A stretch of DNA of 64,000 bases, from positions 1 through 64,000 of the forward strand of contig NZ_FPJZ01000009.1 in NCBI RefSeq assembly GCF_900119485.1. The letters are read 5' to 3'. This document shows positions 1-8,353 of the stretch, piece by piece. Source of the stretch: Thermoactinomyces sp. DSM 45891 (GTDB lineage Bacteria; Bacillota; Bacilli; Thermoactinomycetales; Thermoactinomycetaceae). The notes below the pieces were generated by a model that was given only the letters and a program-made list of their open reading frames with translations, did not search any database and had not been told where the DNA came from. Every line of letters starts with the position of its first letter. The first letter of the stretch is position 1. The translations under genes and the position numbers were made by a program.

Positions 1-317
1 TAAACCTTTCGGTCTAGGTTACCATGTGAGCATGGCTTGCCATGCAGATCTCCCCGGGTAAGGACGCAGTCTTTCCCTCCATCCATCTGCCTCATTTACT
101 CTCATCCGCCTTCGGTAGCAAGGACTTTGTCTTGTTCGGCAGACTCATCCAGCGAATGCTAGCCTTATATGAGATTCGTGTTCCTCAGACCGGAGGTTTG
201 CCGCCGACTTCCTTCAGATTCCACCTCACGGTGGACACCCTTGTCTTAAGCTATGGCTACTGCTACCTTCACCATTCGGGACTTTCACCCTATAGACTGC
301 GCCCATGCCGGGCGCAC
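1..317 (-). mobile_element. Group IIC intron, 5' part (cut by window start)
   Basis: Read on the minus strand, the segment starts GTGCGCCCGGCATGGGCGCA, the 5' end of a bacterial group II intron. The domain I text that follows (a CTATAGGGTGAAAGTCCCGAA block, then AGGAACACGAATC and GGATGAG blocks) closely resembles the Oceanobacillus group IIC intron as I remember it. It begins one base after the perfect terminator hairpin at 319-356, which is the known target type of class C introns. The reverse transcriptase and domains V/VI would lie left of position 1. No splice function can be judged from this part. Confidence 0.85.
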
Positions 318-318
318 C

Positions 319-356
319 AAAAGAGGACAATCGTTGATTAACGATTGTCCTCTTTT
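319..356 (-). terminator. Terminator of the antirepressor gene and intron target
   Basis: Perfect 17-bp arms (AAAAGAGGACAATCGTT and its complement) around a 4-base loop, with the distal arm ending in TTTT on the minus strand. It lies directly after the stop of the antirepressor gene. Confidence 0.85.
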
Positions 357-359
357 CGT

Positions 360-1079
360 TTAACATGCTGGAAGTATCCTCTGCTCCTTTAAAAGCTCGT
401 ACAAGAACAACCGCCCTTTTTGTGTCCATCTCATCAATGTATTCCCTTGTTCGTAGGTCACGTAATCTACATATCCCTTATCCGCATATCTATCGTACAA
501 ATGCCACTTGTTGCCTTGTCTATATTGGATTCCATGTAAGTGTAACAATCGATTAAACTCGATAGCAGACATACCGAAATCCTTCGCAATCGTCGTAACT
601 GTCAAAAGCTCCTTCGATCTAAGGACTTTATCGTGAAATTCCACCTTCGGAGCTTGTTCGGTTAACTTGTCTTCTAACAACATACGCTCTTTTTCCAAGT
701 CAGCAGCAAGTCGCAAAGCTTCGTGCAATGTGGAAGGAACATAGAAACCACCACTTTTGATGAACTGTTCCATACGGTCAAATTCTCCAATGTAACGTTC
801 TTTCATGACCGCTGCCTTTTCTCCTCTATAGCCCATCACAAGGAACATAAGTCCGTTTTTCGTAAGTGTATATCTCTGATACACTTTCCCCCTATCGTTC
901 ATATAATCTGACTCCACAAAGTTGTGGAGTGAAAATTCCTCACTACAATCTAATTCTCGAATGTCACGTAAAACTGAATCATGTCGTTTTTCAAACACTT
1001 CGGCCACCATTAAAGAATCCGTCACTACCTTCTCGTTCTCGATAAATACTAGTTGGCTGTTGGTGTTGTTGTTTTCCAT
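360..1079 (-). CDS. Phage antirepressor, Rha-like N-terminus plus KilA-C-type C-terminus
   Basis: 239 aa. Residues about 10-110 look like a Rha-family domain (V.DSLMVAEVFEKRHDSVLRDI, then the YTLTKNGLMFLVMGYRG block). Residues about 140-235 look like the phage antirepressor KilAC domain (LLTVTTIAKDFGMSAIEFNRLL, then the KGRLFLYELL end). Such proteins bind DNA or repressors and take part in lysogeny control or late regulation. The ATG has a GAGGAT ribosome site. A copy of the 26-bp phage motif lies 54 bases upstream (1133-1158), and a 20-bp palindrome lies inside the gene (911-930). Family confident; role inferred. Confidence 0.85.
   Translation of the reverse strand: MENNNTNSQLVFIENEKVVTDSLMVAEVFEKRHDSVLRDIRELDCSEEFSLHNFVESDYMNDRGKVYQRYTLTKNGLMFLVMGYRGEKAAVMKERYIGEFDRMEQFIKSGGFYVPSTLHEALRLAADLEKERMLLEDKLTEQAPKVEFHDKVLRSKELLTVTTIAKDFGMSAIEFNRLLHLHGIQYRQGNKWHLYDRYADKGYVDYVTYEQGNTLMRWTQKGRLFLYELLKEQRILPAC
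911..930. promoter_or_regulatory. 20-bp palindrome, putative operator
   Basis: ACTCCACAAAGTTGTGGAGT: perfect 9-bp arms around a 2-bp centre. It shares the CAA-NN-TTG core and outer ACTCC/GGAGT with the palindromes at 5324, 46948 and 54971. It sits inside the antirepressor gene. Confidence 0.5.
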
Positions 1080-1132
1080 TGAAAATCATCCTCTTCTGTT
1101 TTGGTTTGTGCCTAACGTAATATAATTCTCTA

Positions 1133-1158
1133 AGCGCACAGGCCTGCCAAAAGAGGAC
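1133..1158 (-). promoter_or_regulatory. Phage 26-bp bipartite promoter-like motif, copy 1
   Basis: On the minus strand GTCCTCTTTT-N10-TGCGCT, 54 bases upstream of the antirepressor start. Confidence 0.6.
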
Positions 1159-1356
1159 ATAGAAAGTGAAATTTATTTTTGCATCTATTTTTTCATCTAT
1201 ACCTATGTAACAACGGCACATAATTTAAAATATACACATGTGAACTTGCATGTGTAATTACTTGTTGCTCTTTTTATATTTAGTCTTTTTATTACTTGCT
1301 CTTTTTACAGCACCTACAGGAGATACTATGCGTAGTACTCGCAGGAGAGATTACCG

Positions 1357-1881
1357 TTAGTATCTCCTGGGAAGATAAACGGATGGATCGGGTATGATCT
1401 TCTCTCCATCTGGACTAACTAAATACCCGTCATCGCTAACTCTTGGAACCCAACTCGGATAATATAGCTTGTACCTCTTCATTCCCTCGTAATACTGAAC
1501 AGTTTTTAATAGTAACCCGTTCGCTTCCAATATATCAGAAAGATGCTTAATACGGTTCCTCGCCATACATAAATCCTCGATTATCTTTTCGTAGCTTACG
1601 AAACATGCCCCATACCTCTCGTTAGGCTCTCCGTTTTCCCTATAGGCTTGTCCATTTACATACGATAGAATATAGAAATAGAATGCCACTACATCCCGAA
1701 TCTCTGGAAGCCGACCTACCTTCTTTGCCCCTGTTGCGAGCTTGGCTTTCGTATTAGCTTCGTTAGATTCTCGGAAGATGCGAGGAAAGACTAGACGGAT
1801 TACCTCTCGCTTGTAAATCTCATAGTTTTCATTCGCCATAGTTTCGGCTTTGTCGTTCGGATGAATGGTTCTACCTTCCAT
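1357..1881 (-). CDS. Phage protein, probable winged-helix DNA-binding protein
   Basis: 174 aa, not assigned to a named family. The middle (residues 60-130: EIRDVVAFYFYILSYVNG, CFVSYEKIIEDL, RIKHLSDILEANGLL) reads like a winged helix of the type in plasmid and phage replication-initiator-like proteins, with a wing-like end (LKTVQYYEGMKRYKLYY). The start has AGGAGGG 10 bases upstream. It is preceded by motif copy 2 and followed by an intergenic gap before the antirepressor. A DNA-binding role is inference. Confidence 0.6.
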   Translation of the reverse strand: MEGRTIHPNDKAETMANENYEIYKREVIRLVFPRIFRESNEANTKAKLATGAKKVGRLPEIRDVVAFYFYILSYVNGQAYRENGEPNERYGACFVSYEKIIEDLCMARNRIKHLSDILEANGLLLKTVQYYEGMKRYKLYYPSWVPRVSDDGYLVSPDGEKIIPDPSVYLPRRY

Positions 1882-1923
1882 ATAAATTAGTCCCTCCTAC
1901 GTTTTAGTTCCTTCACTTCTATT

Positions 1924-1949
1924 AGCGCAAAACTCACAGAGAAGAGGAC
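1924..1949 (-). promoter_or_regulatory. Phage 26-bp bipartite promoter-like motif, copy 2
   Basis: GTCCTCTTCT-N10-TGCGCT on the minus strand, 43 bases upstream of the 1881 start. Confidence 0.55.
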
Positions 1950-2002
1950 AAAAATGTTACCAGTCAGTCTACAATCTACAGTTCCTTTACGTGTTGTTCA
2001 CC

Positions 2003-2168
2003 GCTCAATTTTGAGCAGTGAGAATATCCTTCGAACCTTACTCGACTCACATTCTCCAACTTTGGGGAGTCACGTAACAAAAATTGATTCATTCAAATTC
2101 TGACTATCAATTCAATCTCCGCAAAACTTTGGGGATTAAACAGCTATTACTAAGCCCAACTTTGGGCT
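2003..2168. promoter_or_regulatory. Cluster of CAA-NN-TTG inverted repeats, putative operators
   Basis: Four imperfect or perfect inverted repeats in 170 bp: GCTCAATTTTGAGC (2003-2016), CTCCAACTTTGGGGAG (2054-2069), a weaker CGCAAAACTTTGGGG (about 2120-2134) and AGCCCAACTTTGGGCT (2153-2168, perfect 7-bp arms around CT). A further half-site lies in the toxin promoter spacer. They fill the divergent gap between the minus-strand regulator and the plus-strand toxin, a natural place for repressor binding. Confidence 0.5.
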
Positions 2169-2188
2169 CCGTCTATCACGATTAAATA

Positions 2189-2217
2189 TTGAAAAAACTC
2201 CAATTTTGTTATATAAT
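2189..2217 (+). promoter_or_regulatory. Sigma-A promoter of the toxin gene
   Basis: TTGAAA, 17-bp spacer, TATAAT. The spacer contains CTCCAATTTTG, matching half of the dispersed operator, so repression is plausible. Confidence 0.55.
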
Positions 2218-2327
2218 ATTAGAATAGGTAATTTTATATTTAGCATGTAAATCGCAGATAGTATCGATACGAAGGGGGTGGCTTATGCTACCCTTTTTCG
2301 TTGGGTTATGGGAGAGATATCGCATCT

Positions 2328-3842
2328 ATGACAAACAGAAAAAGATTATCGAAATTCTTACTTATTATGATGGTTACCTTTATTGCTTTACTCGGATTTG
2401 GATTTGTAGGACAAGGAGTTACATATGCAGAATTCATAGACAACACACCAATCAATGGTACATTCAACGAGAATATCGCAAACACATCTAATGTTAAAGA
2501 AGAAGGTTGGTGGGAGGATACCAAAGACTGGGTCAGTGAGACATGGGACGATGTGACTGATTGGTGTAGTGAGACATGGGATGACGTAAATAATATATTA
2601 GACGATTTAGGTGCTAAAATCGAAGACATCATGGATACTGCATGGAAATGGGGATTAGCAGTCGGATCTGCGCTTACAGTTGCATGGGCATTGTTGAAGA
2701 AGCAGATTCCAGCACTTCAAGTCGTTGAATGGGCATTCTCTTTTATCAAAGGTATCTTGCGAGGACTGGCCGACATCGTGATCGGAGTCTTTGACTTAGT
2801 GGTAGGAGCCTTGGGGCTCATTGGATATATCATCCTAAATCCGATTGAGTCAGGGAAAAAGCTCTGGCATTGGATTACGCATCCGGGAGAAGTTTGGAAC
2901 AACATATCGAATATGGTAGGCGGAGTATGGAATGAGATAACTGAATCGTGGGATCGAATGGTTGTGAACGGTGATGCGAATTCTCGTTCAGAGTGGTTAG
3001 GATATGCGACGACACAAATTGTCGGTATATTCGTTGGAACAAAAGGTTTAGAAAAAGCAGGTAAGGCAGGTTCTGTTGTTTCGAAGGCAGGCGGCATCTC
3101 TAGTAGATTTCCTCTAGCAAGTAAAGCTTTTGATGCAATCTCTGATTCATTCAAAGGATTCGGTGACAAAGTAAAGTCATTCGGCGATAATCTATTCGGT
3201 AATGCCAAGAGAATACTTGCTACCACTACAGCAGGTGCGATGTTACTTACAGGGATTACGTTTGTGTGGCCGAAGATTGAACCGTACATAATGAAGTTCT
3301 CGGATTGTGTGGCCATACAACAGGTTCAGGATACAAGGCATTATTTTGCTTCGATGCAGTTGGCAGGGAAGATTGATTGTCCGAGTATTTCCTCGGATAG
3401 ATTAATTCCCGGAACACCCGGTAGGGTCACAGGAGGAAATTCTACTAAATTAGGTAAGAATTTGCTAGAAGATATGGATCTTCCACGTTCATCTTCTCGA
3501 AAAGGATACCAAGCACAGCATATTATTCCTTCAGAAATGAGGAATCATCCAGTAATCCAGAAGGTTGGTATGGACTTTGATGATGCTTCTAATGGAATAT
3601 TTTTACCAGTACCAAATGATAAAGTTCATTCGTTGGCAACACATAGAGGTTATCATTCTAGCTATAATCAAGCCGTTGAAAATGAACTGAATAAACTAGA
3701 TGTCAATCAAAGTACAAGGGATCTAGAAAAACAGGTACATGATTTACAACAAAGATTAAAATACTTGCAGAAAAATGGATTGCCGCTATACCCTAGTAAA
3801 GGCGGGTCACTAGACCTTTGGGATAGATGGCTAAATAAATGA
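2328..3842 (+). CDS. Secreted polymorphic toxin with C-terminal AHH-type nuclease
   Basis: 504 aa from the ATG at 2328 (GGGAGAG upstream); a TTG at 2301 in the same frame is possible. Residues 5-35 form a basic then hydrophobic signal-like segment. Residues 45-80 carry Trp/Asp-rich repeats (ETWDDVTDW, ETWDDVNN). Residues about 100-190 are hydrophobic, probably membrane inserting. The end (about 400-500) has YQAQHIIP, GIFLPVP and THRGYHSSYNQAV, the pattern of AHH/HNH-superfamily nuclease toxins; here the usual AHH reads AQH. The next gene is a likely immunity protein. A hairpin at 2274-2298 precedes the gene. Nuclease family likely; targets and delivery unknown. Confidence 0.75.
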   Translation: MTNRKRLSKFLLIMMVTFIALLGFGFVGQGVTYAEFIDNTPINGTFNENIANTSNVKEEGWWEDTKDWVSETWDDVTDWCSETWDDVNNILDDLGAKIEDIMDTAWKWGLAVGSALTVAWALLKKQIPALQVVEWAFSFIKGILRGLADIVIGVFDLVVGALGLIGYIILNPIESGKKLWHWITHPGEVWNNISNMVGGVWNEITESWDRMVVNGDANSRSEWLGYATTQIVGIFVGTKGLEKAGKAGSVVSKAGGISSRFPLASKAFDAISDSFKGFGDKVKSFGDNLFGNAKRILATTTAGAMLLTGITFVWPKIEPYIMKFSDCVAIQQVQDTRHYFASMQLAGKIDCPSISSDRLIPGTPGRVTGGNSTKLGKNLLEDMDLPRSSSRKGYQAQHIIPSEMRNHPVIQKVGMDFDDASNGIFLPVPNDKVHSLATHRGYHSSYNQAVENELNKLDVNQSTRDLEKQVHDLQQRLKYLQKNGLPLYPSKGGSLDLWDRWLNK

Positions 3843-3915
3843 TGAAGTCGTAGTATGAAGGATTTTATAGTTTCGGGTATAATGATGTAGTATGTTTTTT
3901 GAAAGGATGACAGAT

Positions 3916-4371
3916 ATGGATAGTCATGAGCTAGAGCGATTGAGTTCTCTGATTCATCATGAGGATCTTGAATATATCAAAGATCAAATCAACAAGATGA
4001 AAGATTCAGTACCCCTTCATCTTATTGCAGGAAACTATAACTGGGATAACGGTGTAGAGATACCCACAGCCATTATCAATAATGACCATTGTGATCTAGG
4101 TACAGCATTAATGATTTTCTTTGATGCTGACGGTTATCGGATGCTTGATCTAGACATTGATGATGTAGCGGAATCAACTAGTGCATGGAAGAAGTTTCTT
4201 GACTCTCTATACAAAGGGATTGTGAATGATGAATTTAATTACAAGAACATTTCATATGCTCCACCGTTGTCTAAGGTACAAGTATTTAAGCTTAGAAAAA
4301 AAAATCCGGACATACCCGATATGTTTCTACAGGGAAATTCGGGGATGAATTTAGAAATTCCAACACTATAG
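3916..4371 (+). CDS. Probable immunity protein (DUF4274-like)
   Basis: 151 aa from the ATG at 3916, which has AAAGGA 8 bases upstream; an earlier TTG-type start at 3892 lacks this. The block LHLIAGNYNWDNG, IPTAIINNDHCDLGTALMIFFDADGYR fits the DUF4274 family, known from immunity positions of polymorphic toxin loci. It is acidic, lacks a signal peptide and follows the nuclease toxin by 73 bases, with its own TATAAT at 3878-3883 that could keep it expressed. A terminator follows. Immunity to the neighbouring toxin is inferred from family and position. Confidence 0.75.
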   Translation: MDSHELERLSSLIHHEDLEYIKDQINKMKDSVPLHLIAGNYNWDNGVEIPTAIINNDHCDLGTALMIFFDADGYRMLDLDIDDVAESTSAWKKFLDSLYKGIVNDEFNYKNISYAPPLSKVQVFKLRKKNPDIPDMFLQGNSGMNLEIPTL

Positions 4372-4379
4372 TTATGCCT

Positions 4380-4411
4380 AGGAGATGAGCCTTCCCTCTC
4401 GTCTCCTTTTC
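4380..4411 (+). terminator. Terminator after the immunity gene
   Basis: GGAGATGAG and CTCGTCTCC arms (one G-U pair) followed by TTTTCTTTTC. Confidence 0.7.
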
Positions 4412-4501
4412 TTTTCTCCATTAAAAACAAAGAAGCCTAAACATTTCGTGATTGGGTATAAGATTCGTATATTAGTGAATCGAGAGGATAGAGATATTTA
4501 A

Positions 4502-5302
4502 ATGAAATGGATAAAATGGACACTCGTAGGTATGTTGTTAAGTATTCCGATAATTATAGTGCTTGTATCACTCATTTCATTCGCATTATGGTATTATCCG
4601 AAATGGTTCGAACATAGCTCGGAGTTAGATGCAGGAGTGGTAACAGGGATCGTCAGTATTGTCGTTCTAGTCGGGACAATCGGGGTAACGGTTGCCGTTA
4701 ATATGCAGACTCAACGTATGGCACTTAAGATGAATCAGGAGAATCAACAGTTACAGTTGAAGATTCAGGAGATGAATATGGAAGCCATGCGGTTTCAAGC
4801 AAGGGCAACTTTACGAGATGAGGTTTTAAAACAGCGGTTCCCTGCCTATCGAAAATTGTTAAAATCATTGAGTAATTTCGAGCCTGCTCTGGAGTCTATT
4901 AGTACCAATGTTCGTAACAATCTTCGTATAGACAGAAATATGGAGCTTTTAATCAAAAAAGATGCAGAGTGTATAAAGGTATTTAGTGATGTTATATCAG
5001 AAATAGAGAAAATTTACGTTAATAGTTGCTATGAATACTCACAGTATATTTCGAACAGAATTGATTATCTAATAGGAGATGCAAAGCAATTTAGACATCA
5101 TTTTTTCAACATTGTTAAGGCAGATGAGGATGGTTACATAAACTTGGATAGGGACATCGAAACTAATCCACTGGATGGATTTTTTGCTAATATAAACATG
5201 CTAATTGTTAGGGCATCACATGATATAGCAGTCATAAAATACGAGATGAAATTAAAAGAAATTGAACAAGATATTGACTCTCTAAACCTGAAACATAAAT
5301 GA
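4502..5302 (+). CDS. Two-helix membrane protein with coiled coil, unknown function
   Basis: 266 aa, family not recognised. Two membrane segments (about residues 8-32 and 45-67) are followed by a Gln/Met-rich coiled coil (about 68-100: QTQRMALKMNQENQQLQLKI) and an alpha-helical cytoplasmic region. This topology occurs in phage exclusion and membrane stress proteins, but nothing specific supports a function. It lies alone after the toxin-immunity pair, so it is probably lysogeny cargo. A hairpin terminator lies 205 bases downstream. Confidence 0.6.
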   Translation: MKWIKWTLVGMLLSIPIIIVLVSLISFALWYYPKWFEHSSELDAGVVTGIVSIVVLVGTIGVTVAVNMQTQRMALKMNQENQQLQLKIQEMNMEAMRFQARATLRDEVLKQRFPAYRKLLKSLSNFEPALESISTNVRNNLRIDRNMELLIKKDAECIKVFSDVISEIEKIYVNSCYEYSQYISNRIDYLIGDAKQFRHHFFNIVKADEDGYINLDRDIETNPLDGFFANINMLIVRASHDIAVIKYEMKLKEIEQDIDSLNLKHK

Positions 5303-5323
5303 ACTTAACTTATAGCATTCAAT

Positions 5324-5343
5324 GTTCCTCAATTTTGAGGAGT
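5324..5343. promoter_or_regulatory. 20-bp palindrome, putative operator
   Basis: GTTCCTCAATTTTGAGGAGT, 18 of 20 positions matching the ACTCCTCAA-NN-TTGAGGAGT pattern. It lies just after the membrane protein gene. Confidence 0.5.
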
Positions 5344-6080
5344 ACAGAGTTCGCAAGGACTACCCGAGTTCAAAAATATATTACGTAACCTACACCCACT
5401 AGTCGCAGACGTACCAGAGGGGGGCTTTGGGGGTTGCGGAATTTTCCAGAGTTTCTTTTCCTCCTTCCTTTCTACAACTGAATAAATATTCTTATTAATG
5501 AATAAAAAATGTCACTTTTTCATCTAAAGTGACTTTCTTTGTGTGTTCTCAATCCCTTTATTATCAAGGACTTTAACGTTTAATAGTGAACTTAATTACC
5601 TTGCTTCATTTATGCATAGCCTGAAACCCTTGATCTACCGTTCCCCTCCCCCTTCCTTCTCCTACTGAATATGCGCATACCCTTCCTATATCTGTAAGTA
5701 CATAACCGTATATCTACATATGTAACCCCCTGAGTTTGACGGGCCATCCTCGCCCAGGTGTTGGAGTGGATGACGGTCCACCCTATTCTCACAATTCGCC
5801 ACCTTTCGAATACCAACGTAAACCCTTCTTCTCCCCTTCCCATCCTTCTCGCAGCTACATCCGAAACCATATGTTACCCCATCGTCTATAAACCCCCTAA
5901 ACCCTATGCCTACCTATGGTATGACGACCTATACCGTCCTATATTATGGCTACTTATTTCTACTAATGTATGACCCTATTAATAGATAGAATACGAATCC
6001 CTTTAATTGTTTACGTCCTCTTTTCTCGTAGTCATGCGCTATACAAAATATGACCTTTAAATAATGGAATTCCTTACGGG
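5344..6080. other. Gene-free stretch between cargo block and ardA array
   Basis: About 740 bases with no convincing gene. The plus strand is pyrimidine-rich around 5640-5940 (runs of CCCCTCCCCC type). One hairpin with T-tract lies at 5508-5542. Small ORFs here have no ribosome site and odd composition. Confidence 0.5.
5508..5542 (+). terminator. Hairpin terminator
   Basis: GTCACTTT and AAAGTGAC perfect arms around TTCATCT, followed by TTTCTTTG. Confidence 0.6.
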
Positions 6081-6081
6081 A

Positions 6082-6161
6082 AACGTCCACATTTTATCGA
6101 TACTATTTTTATTGACTACTTTAATTAAACTCGATATGATAAAAGAGTGATACGACAATCA
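6082..6161 (+). promoter_or_regulatory. Repeated early promoter, unit A
   Basis: AACGTCCACATTTTATCGAT upstream block, then TTGACT (6112-6117), 17-bp spacer, TATGAT (6135-6140). Near-identical to units B, C, E and F. It drives ardA. Confidence 0.8.
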
Positions 6162-6189
6162 CTTACAAACCACTAGGGGGAACTACAAC

Positions 6190-6753
6190 ATGGATACAGA
6201 AATCAGAATTTTAATCAGAAATCTAGGTAAGTACAATGAAAATGAACTAGTAGGAGAATGGATCGACCTACCGTATACCGAAGATGAGTTACATAATCTC
6301 TTTACACGGATTGGGTTAGGGTACTTCGATGAAGATGGAGAATATCATCATGGTATATATGAGAATGGTGTTTGTTACGAAGAGTATGCGATTCATGATT
6401 ACGAAGCACCATTTCAAATTCATGAATACGAATGTCTAAATGAGCTTAACAAGGTTGCTGAAAAGCTGGACGAGCTGGAAGAGGAAGAAAAAAAGGTAGC
6501 TATTACCCTTGAAAATGATATTGGTCTAACTTGGGATGATGCATTTAAGGACTTAAAGGATGGCAACTTTCGTTTGTGGCATGAAGATGATATGGGTGAC
6601 ATTGCATACGCATTCTATGAAGAAACAGGATCTATAGATGACGATCACCCTCTAATGATGTATGTAGACTGGGATAGTGTAGGGCGAGATATGAAGATCA
6701 ATGGCACATTTATTCGAATGGAAAGTGGCTTGTGGTTGGAGTATTACAACTAG
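6190..6753 (+). CDS. ardA: ArdA antirestriction protein
   Basis: 187 aa, strongly acidic. Family hallmarks are visible: the N-terminal NLGKYNENELVGEWIDLP, the central CYEEYAIHDYEAPFQIHEY, LNELNKVAEKLDELE, then DIAYAFYEETG and the C-terminal DWDSVGRDMKINGTFI. ArdA dimers mimic DNA and block type I restriction enzymes on entry. The ATG follows AGGGGG. It has its own copy of the repeated promoter and opens the array of small genes, which makes early expression after infection or excision likely. Family very sure. Confidence 0.95.
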   Translation: MDTEIRILIRNLGKYNENELVGEWIDLPYTEDELHNLFTRIGLGYFDEDGEYHHGIYENGVCYEEYAIHDYEAPFQIHEYECLNELNKVAEKLDELEEEEKKVAITLENDIGLTWDDAFKDLKDGNFRLWHEDDMGDIAYAFYEETGSIDDDHPLMMYVDWDSVGRDMKINGTFIRMESGLWLEYYN

Positions 6754-6768
6754 ATCACACACATCAAG

Positions 6769-6796
6769 GGGGCGTATAGTGTTCGCCCTCTTCCTA
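6769..6796 (+). terminator. Weak hairpin between ardA and next gene
   Basis: GGGGGCG and CGCCCTC arms with a short pyrimidine tail; may only attenuate read-through. Confidence 0.35.
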
Positions 6797-6813
6797 TAAA
6801 TGGAGGATATAGA

Positions 6814-7200
6814 ATGGACAACAACAACATATATGTAGTGTTGCATAAGGATTGCGAATACTATCATCCGGATTTTGGTATCGGTTATTCTTTTTGCGAA
6901 GATTCTCGAAAAATAAAGACGAATAATAGCTATTTTCATATTTTTTCACACTGTGCAGTGGCCGACTGTTTGAAAATACACCTAGAAAGATATGGATTGC
7001 CTTCTGACTTAAAGCAATGGATTATAGATGAAAACAACGAATGCCTTCTCTTTGATCGCCTAGAAAATAAGGAAGGCGAAGAAACGAACGAAACACATCG
7101 TGAAACTATGTACTATGCGAGATACAGTTTGGAACTTTCCCAGGTTAAAGGGTTTAGTTTAGATGATTACTATAGTTTGACTGGAACAGAACGGGTTTGA
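6814..7200 (+). CDS. Small protein of the ardA array, unknown
   Basis: 128 aa, acidic, no recognised family. It has several Cys/His residues in the first half (HKDCEYYHPD, SFCEDS, HIFSHCAVADC), which could bind metal. GGAGGATATAGA precedes the ATG. It lacks its own copy of the repeated promoter and is probably read through from ardA past a weak hairpin. A strong terminator follows. Its place between antirestriction and array genes suggests a defence-related role, which is inference only. Confidence 0.6.
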   Translation: MDNNNIYVVLHKDCEYYHPDFGIGYSFCEDSRKIKTNNSYFHIFSHCAVADCLKIHLERYGLPSDLKQWIIDENNECLLFDRLENKEGEETNETHRETMYYARYSLELSQVKGFSLDDYYSLTGTERV

Positions 7201-7219
7201 TACCGTTCTTTTTTTTCGT
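7187..7219 (+). terminator. Terminator
   Basis: GAACGG and CCGTTC arms followed by eight T. Confidence 0.8.
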
Positions 7220-7223
7220 CATA

Positions 7224-7302
7224 AACGTCCACAATTTATCGATACTATTTTTATTGACTACTTTAATTAAATTCGATATGATAAAAGAGTGATACGACAT
7301 CA
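7224..7302 (+). promoter_or_regulatory. Repeated early promoter, unit B
   Basis: Same block as unit A: TTGACT (7254-7259), 17-bp spacer, TATGAT (7277-7282). Confidence 0.8.
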
Positions 7303-7329
7303 CTAACACATCTTAGGAGGAAATACATT

Positions 7330-7671
7330 ATGGAACACGAAGTGGTTTTAACTATTATGGAAACGGAAAAGTATATATTCCGGAATTTCAGTGATGATAT
7401 TCCCCCACATACCCCACAAATCGATTGGACCTCTAAGAATGAAAAATGGAATGTAGTTATGCAAGAAAATGAACATTACGAAATGTGTGGTGTTGTTTTT
7501 CATAATAAATCAGGCAGAGAAGTCGAATACATTTTCTATCCCGACACAGGGGTTGTCCAATTCTATAACCATTCTTATTACCATTTTAAAGTCCCACATT
7601 ACATTAAGGCAGAAATGAAACGGATGCATAAAGCTTTGTTAACTTTTATGAACCTGGAGAAAAACATATAA
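7330..7671 (+). CDS. Small protein of the ardA array, unknown
   Basis: 113 aa, no recognised family. Aromatic-rich beta-like centre (MCGVVFHNKSGREVEYIFYPDTGVVQFYNH) and a basic helical end. TTAGGAGG lies 10 bases before the ATG. It is the first gene behind promoter unit B and shares one base with the next start (TAATG), so the two are translationally coupled. Confidence 0.6.
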   Translation: MEHEVVLTIMETEKYIFRNFSDDIPPHTPQIDWTSKNEKWNVVMQENEHYEMCGVVFHNKSGREVEYIFYPDTGVVQFYNHSYYHFKVPHYIKAEMKRMHKALLTFMNLEKNI

Positions 7672-7892
7672 TGATAAGTAAAAAAAGAACAGATATGATA
7701 ACTAACATAACAGGAAACATGGATCACATACCGTTTGGAGTAAATACGTTTGAACATTTGGAGGAAGTCAACCAAAAGATTCATGATGTTATGCACTTTG
7801 ACATCAATCAACTCCTAGCCTTACAGGTTTTGCTGAATCAGAATTTCAAATTTGACAAAGCCCTAGAATTAGTTAAGAAAAGAAGCTCATAG
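7671..7892 (+). CDS. Small protein of the ardA array, unknown
   Basis: 73 aa, no recognised family. Predicted helical (NTFEHLEEVNQKIHDVMHF, NQLLALQVLLNQNFKFDKALELVKK). Its start overlaps the stop of the 7330 gene by one base, so it is probably co-produced with it. A terminator follows. Confidence 0.55.
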   Translation: MISKKRTDMITNITGNMDHIPFGVNTFEHLEEVNQKIHDVMHFDINQLLALQVLLNQNFKFDKALELVKKRSS

Positions 7893-7906
7893 GCTTCTTT
7901 TTTTTA
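7881..7906 (+). terminator. Terminator
   Basis: GAAGC-TCATAG-GCTTC hairpin followed by seven T. Confidence 0.75.
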
Positions 7907-7912
7907 ATCATA

Positions 7913-8000
7913 AACGTCCACAATTTATCGATACTATTTTTATTGACTACTTTAATTAAATTCGATATGATAAAAGAGTGATACGACAATCACTAACATA
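7913..8000 (+). promoter_or_regulatory. Repeated early promoter, unit C
   Basis: TTGACT (7943-7948), 17-bp spacer, TATGAT (7966-7971). Almost the same as unit B over about 80 bases, including the downstream AAAAGAGTGATACGACA block. Confidence 0.8.
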
Positions 8001-8019
8001 TCTTAGGAGGAATTACATT

Positions 8020-8301
8020 ATGGAAAAATCGTATGAACTAAACATAACTCCCGAAGTCATGGAGTTAAATATCAACCTGGTGTACCTACTCGCCATACAT
8101 GCAATGGCAGACGTATGTTTCAAAAAAGGCGAACGACACCTGGTATTCGAAGCTGGAAAAGAGACGACTATTAAAAATCAAAAGGGCGATAGATTAGGTC
8201 ATACATTTATCTGCTTTGATCTACCTGTAGCCCTATCGGTTATTACAGAATTTCACCATGATTGCTACGAAACCACTATATCAATCCAGGCAACAACTTA
8301 G
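8020..8301 (+). CDS. Small protein of the ardA array, paralogue of the next gene
   Basis: 93 aa from the ATG at 8020, which follows AGGAGG; the longer frame from 7978 lies inside the promoter unit. No named family. It is similar to the 8460 product along its length: ITPEVMELNI, GERHLVFEAGKETTI, FICFDLPVALSVIT and YETTI here against IAPEVERLNI, GERFIAFEAGRDTKI, FISFNLPVTLWVIT and FETTI there. Possibly a compact beta protein. Function unknown. Confidence 0.65.
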   Translation: MEKSYELNITPEVMELNINLVYLLAIHAMADVCFKKGERHLVFEAGKETTIKNQKGDRLGHTFICFDLPVALSVITEFHHDCYETTISIQATT

Positions 8302-8353
8302 GTCATATACACACATGTAGTAAAAGGGGTATGGATGTTCACACCTCCTTCTA

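Noticed and set aside
5610..5973. ORFs on both strands in the 5.6-6.0 kb pyrimidine-rich stretch
   Set aside because: They overlap each other, have no ribosome sites, and their products are low-complexity Arg/Gly or Pro/Thr/Tyr-rich.
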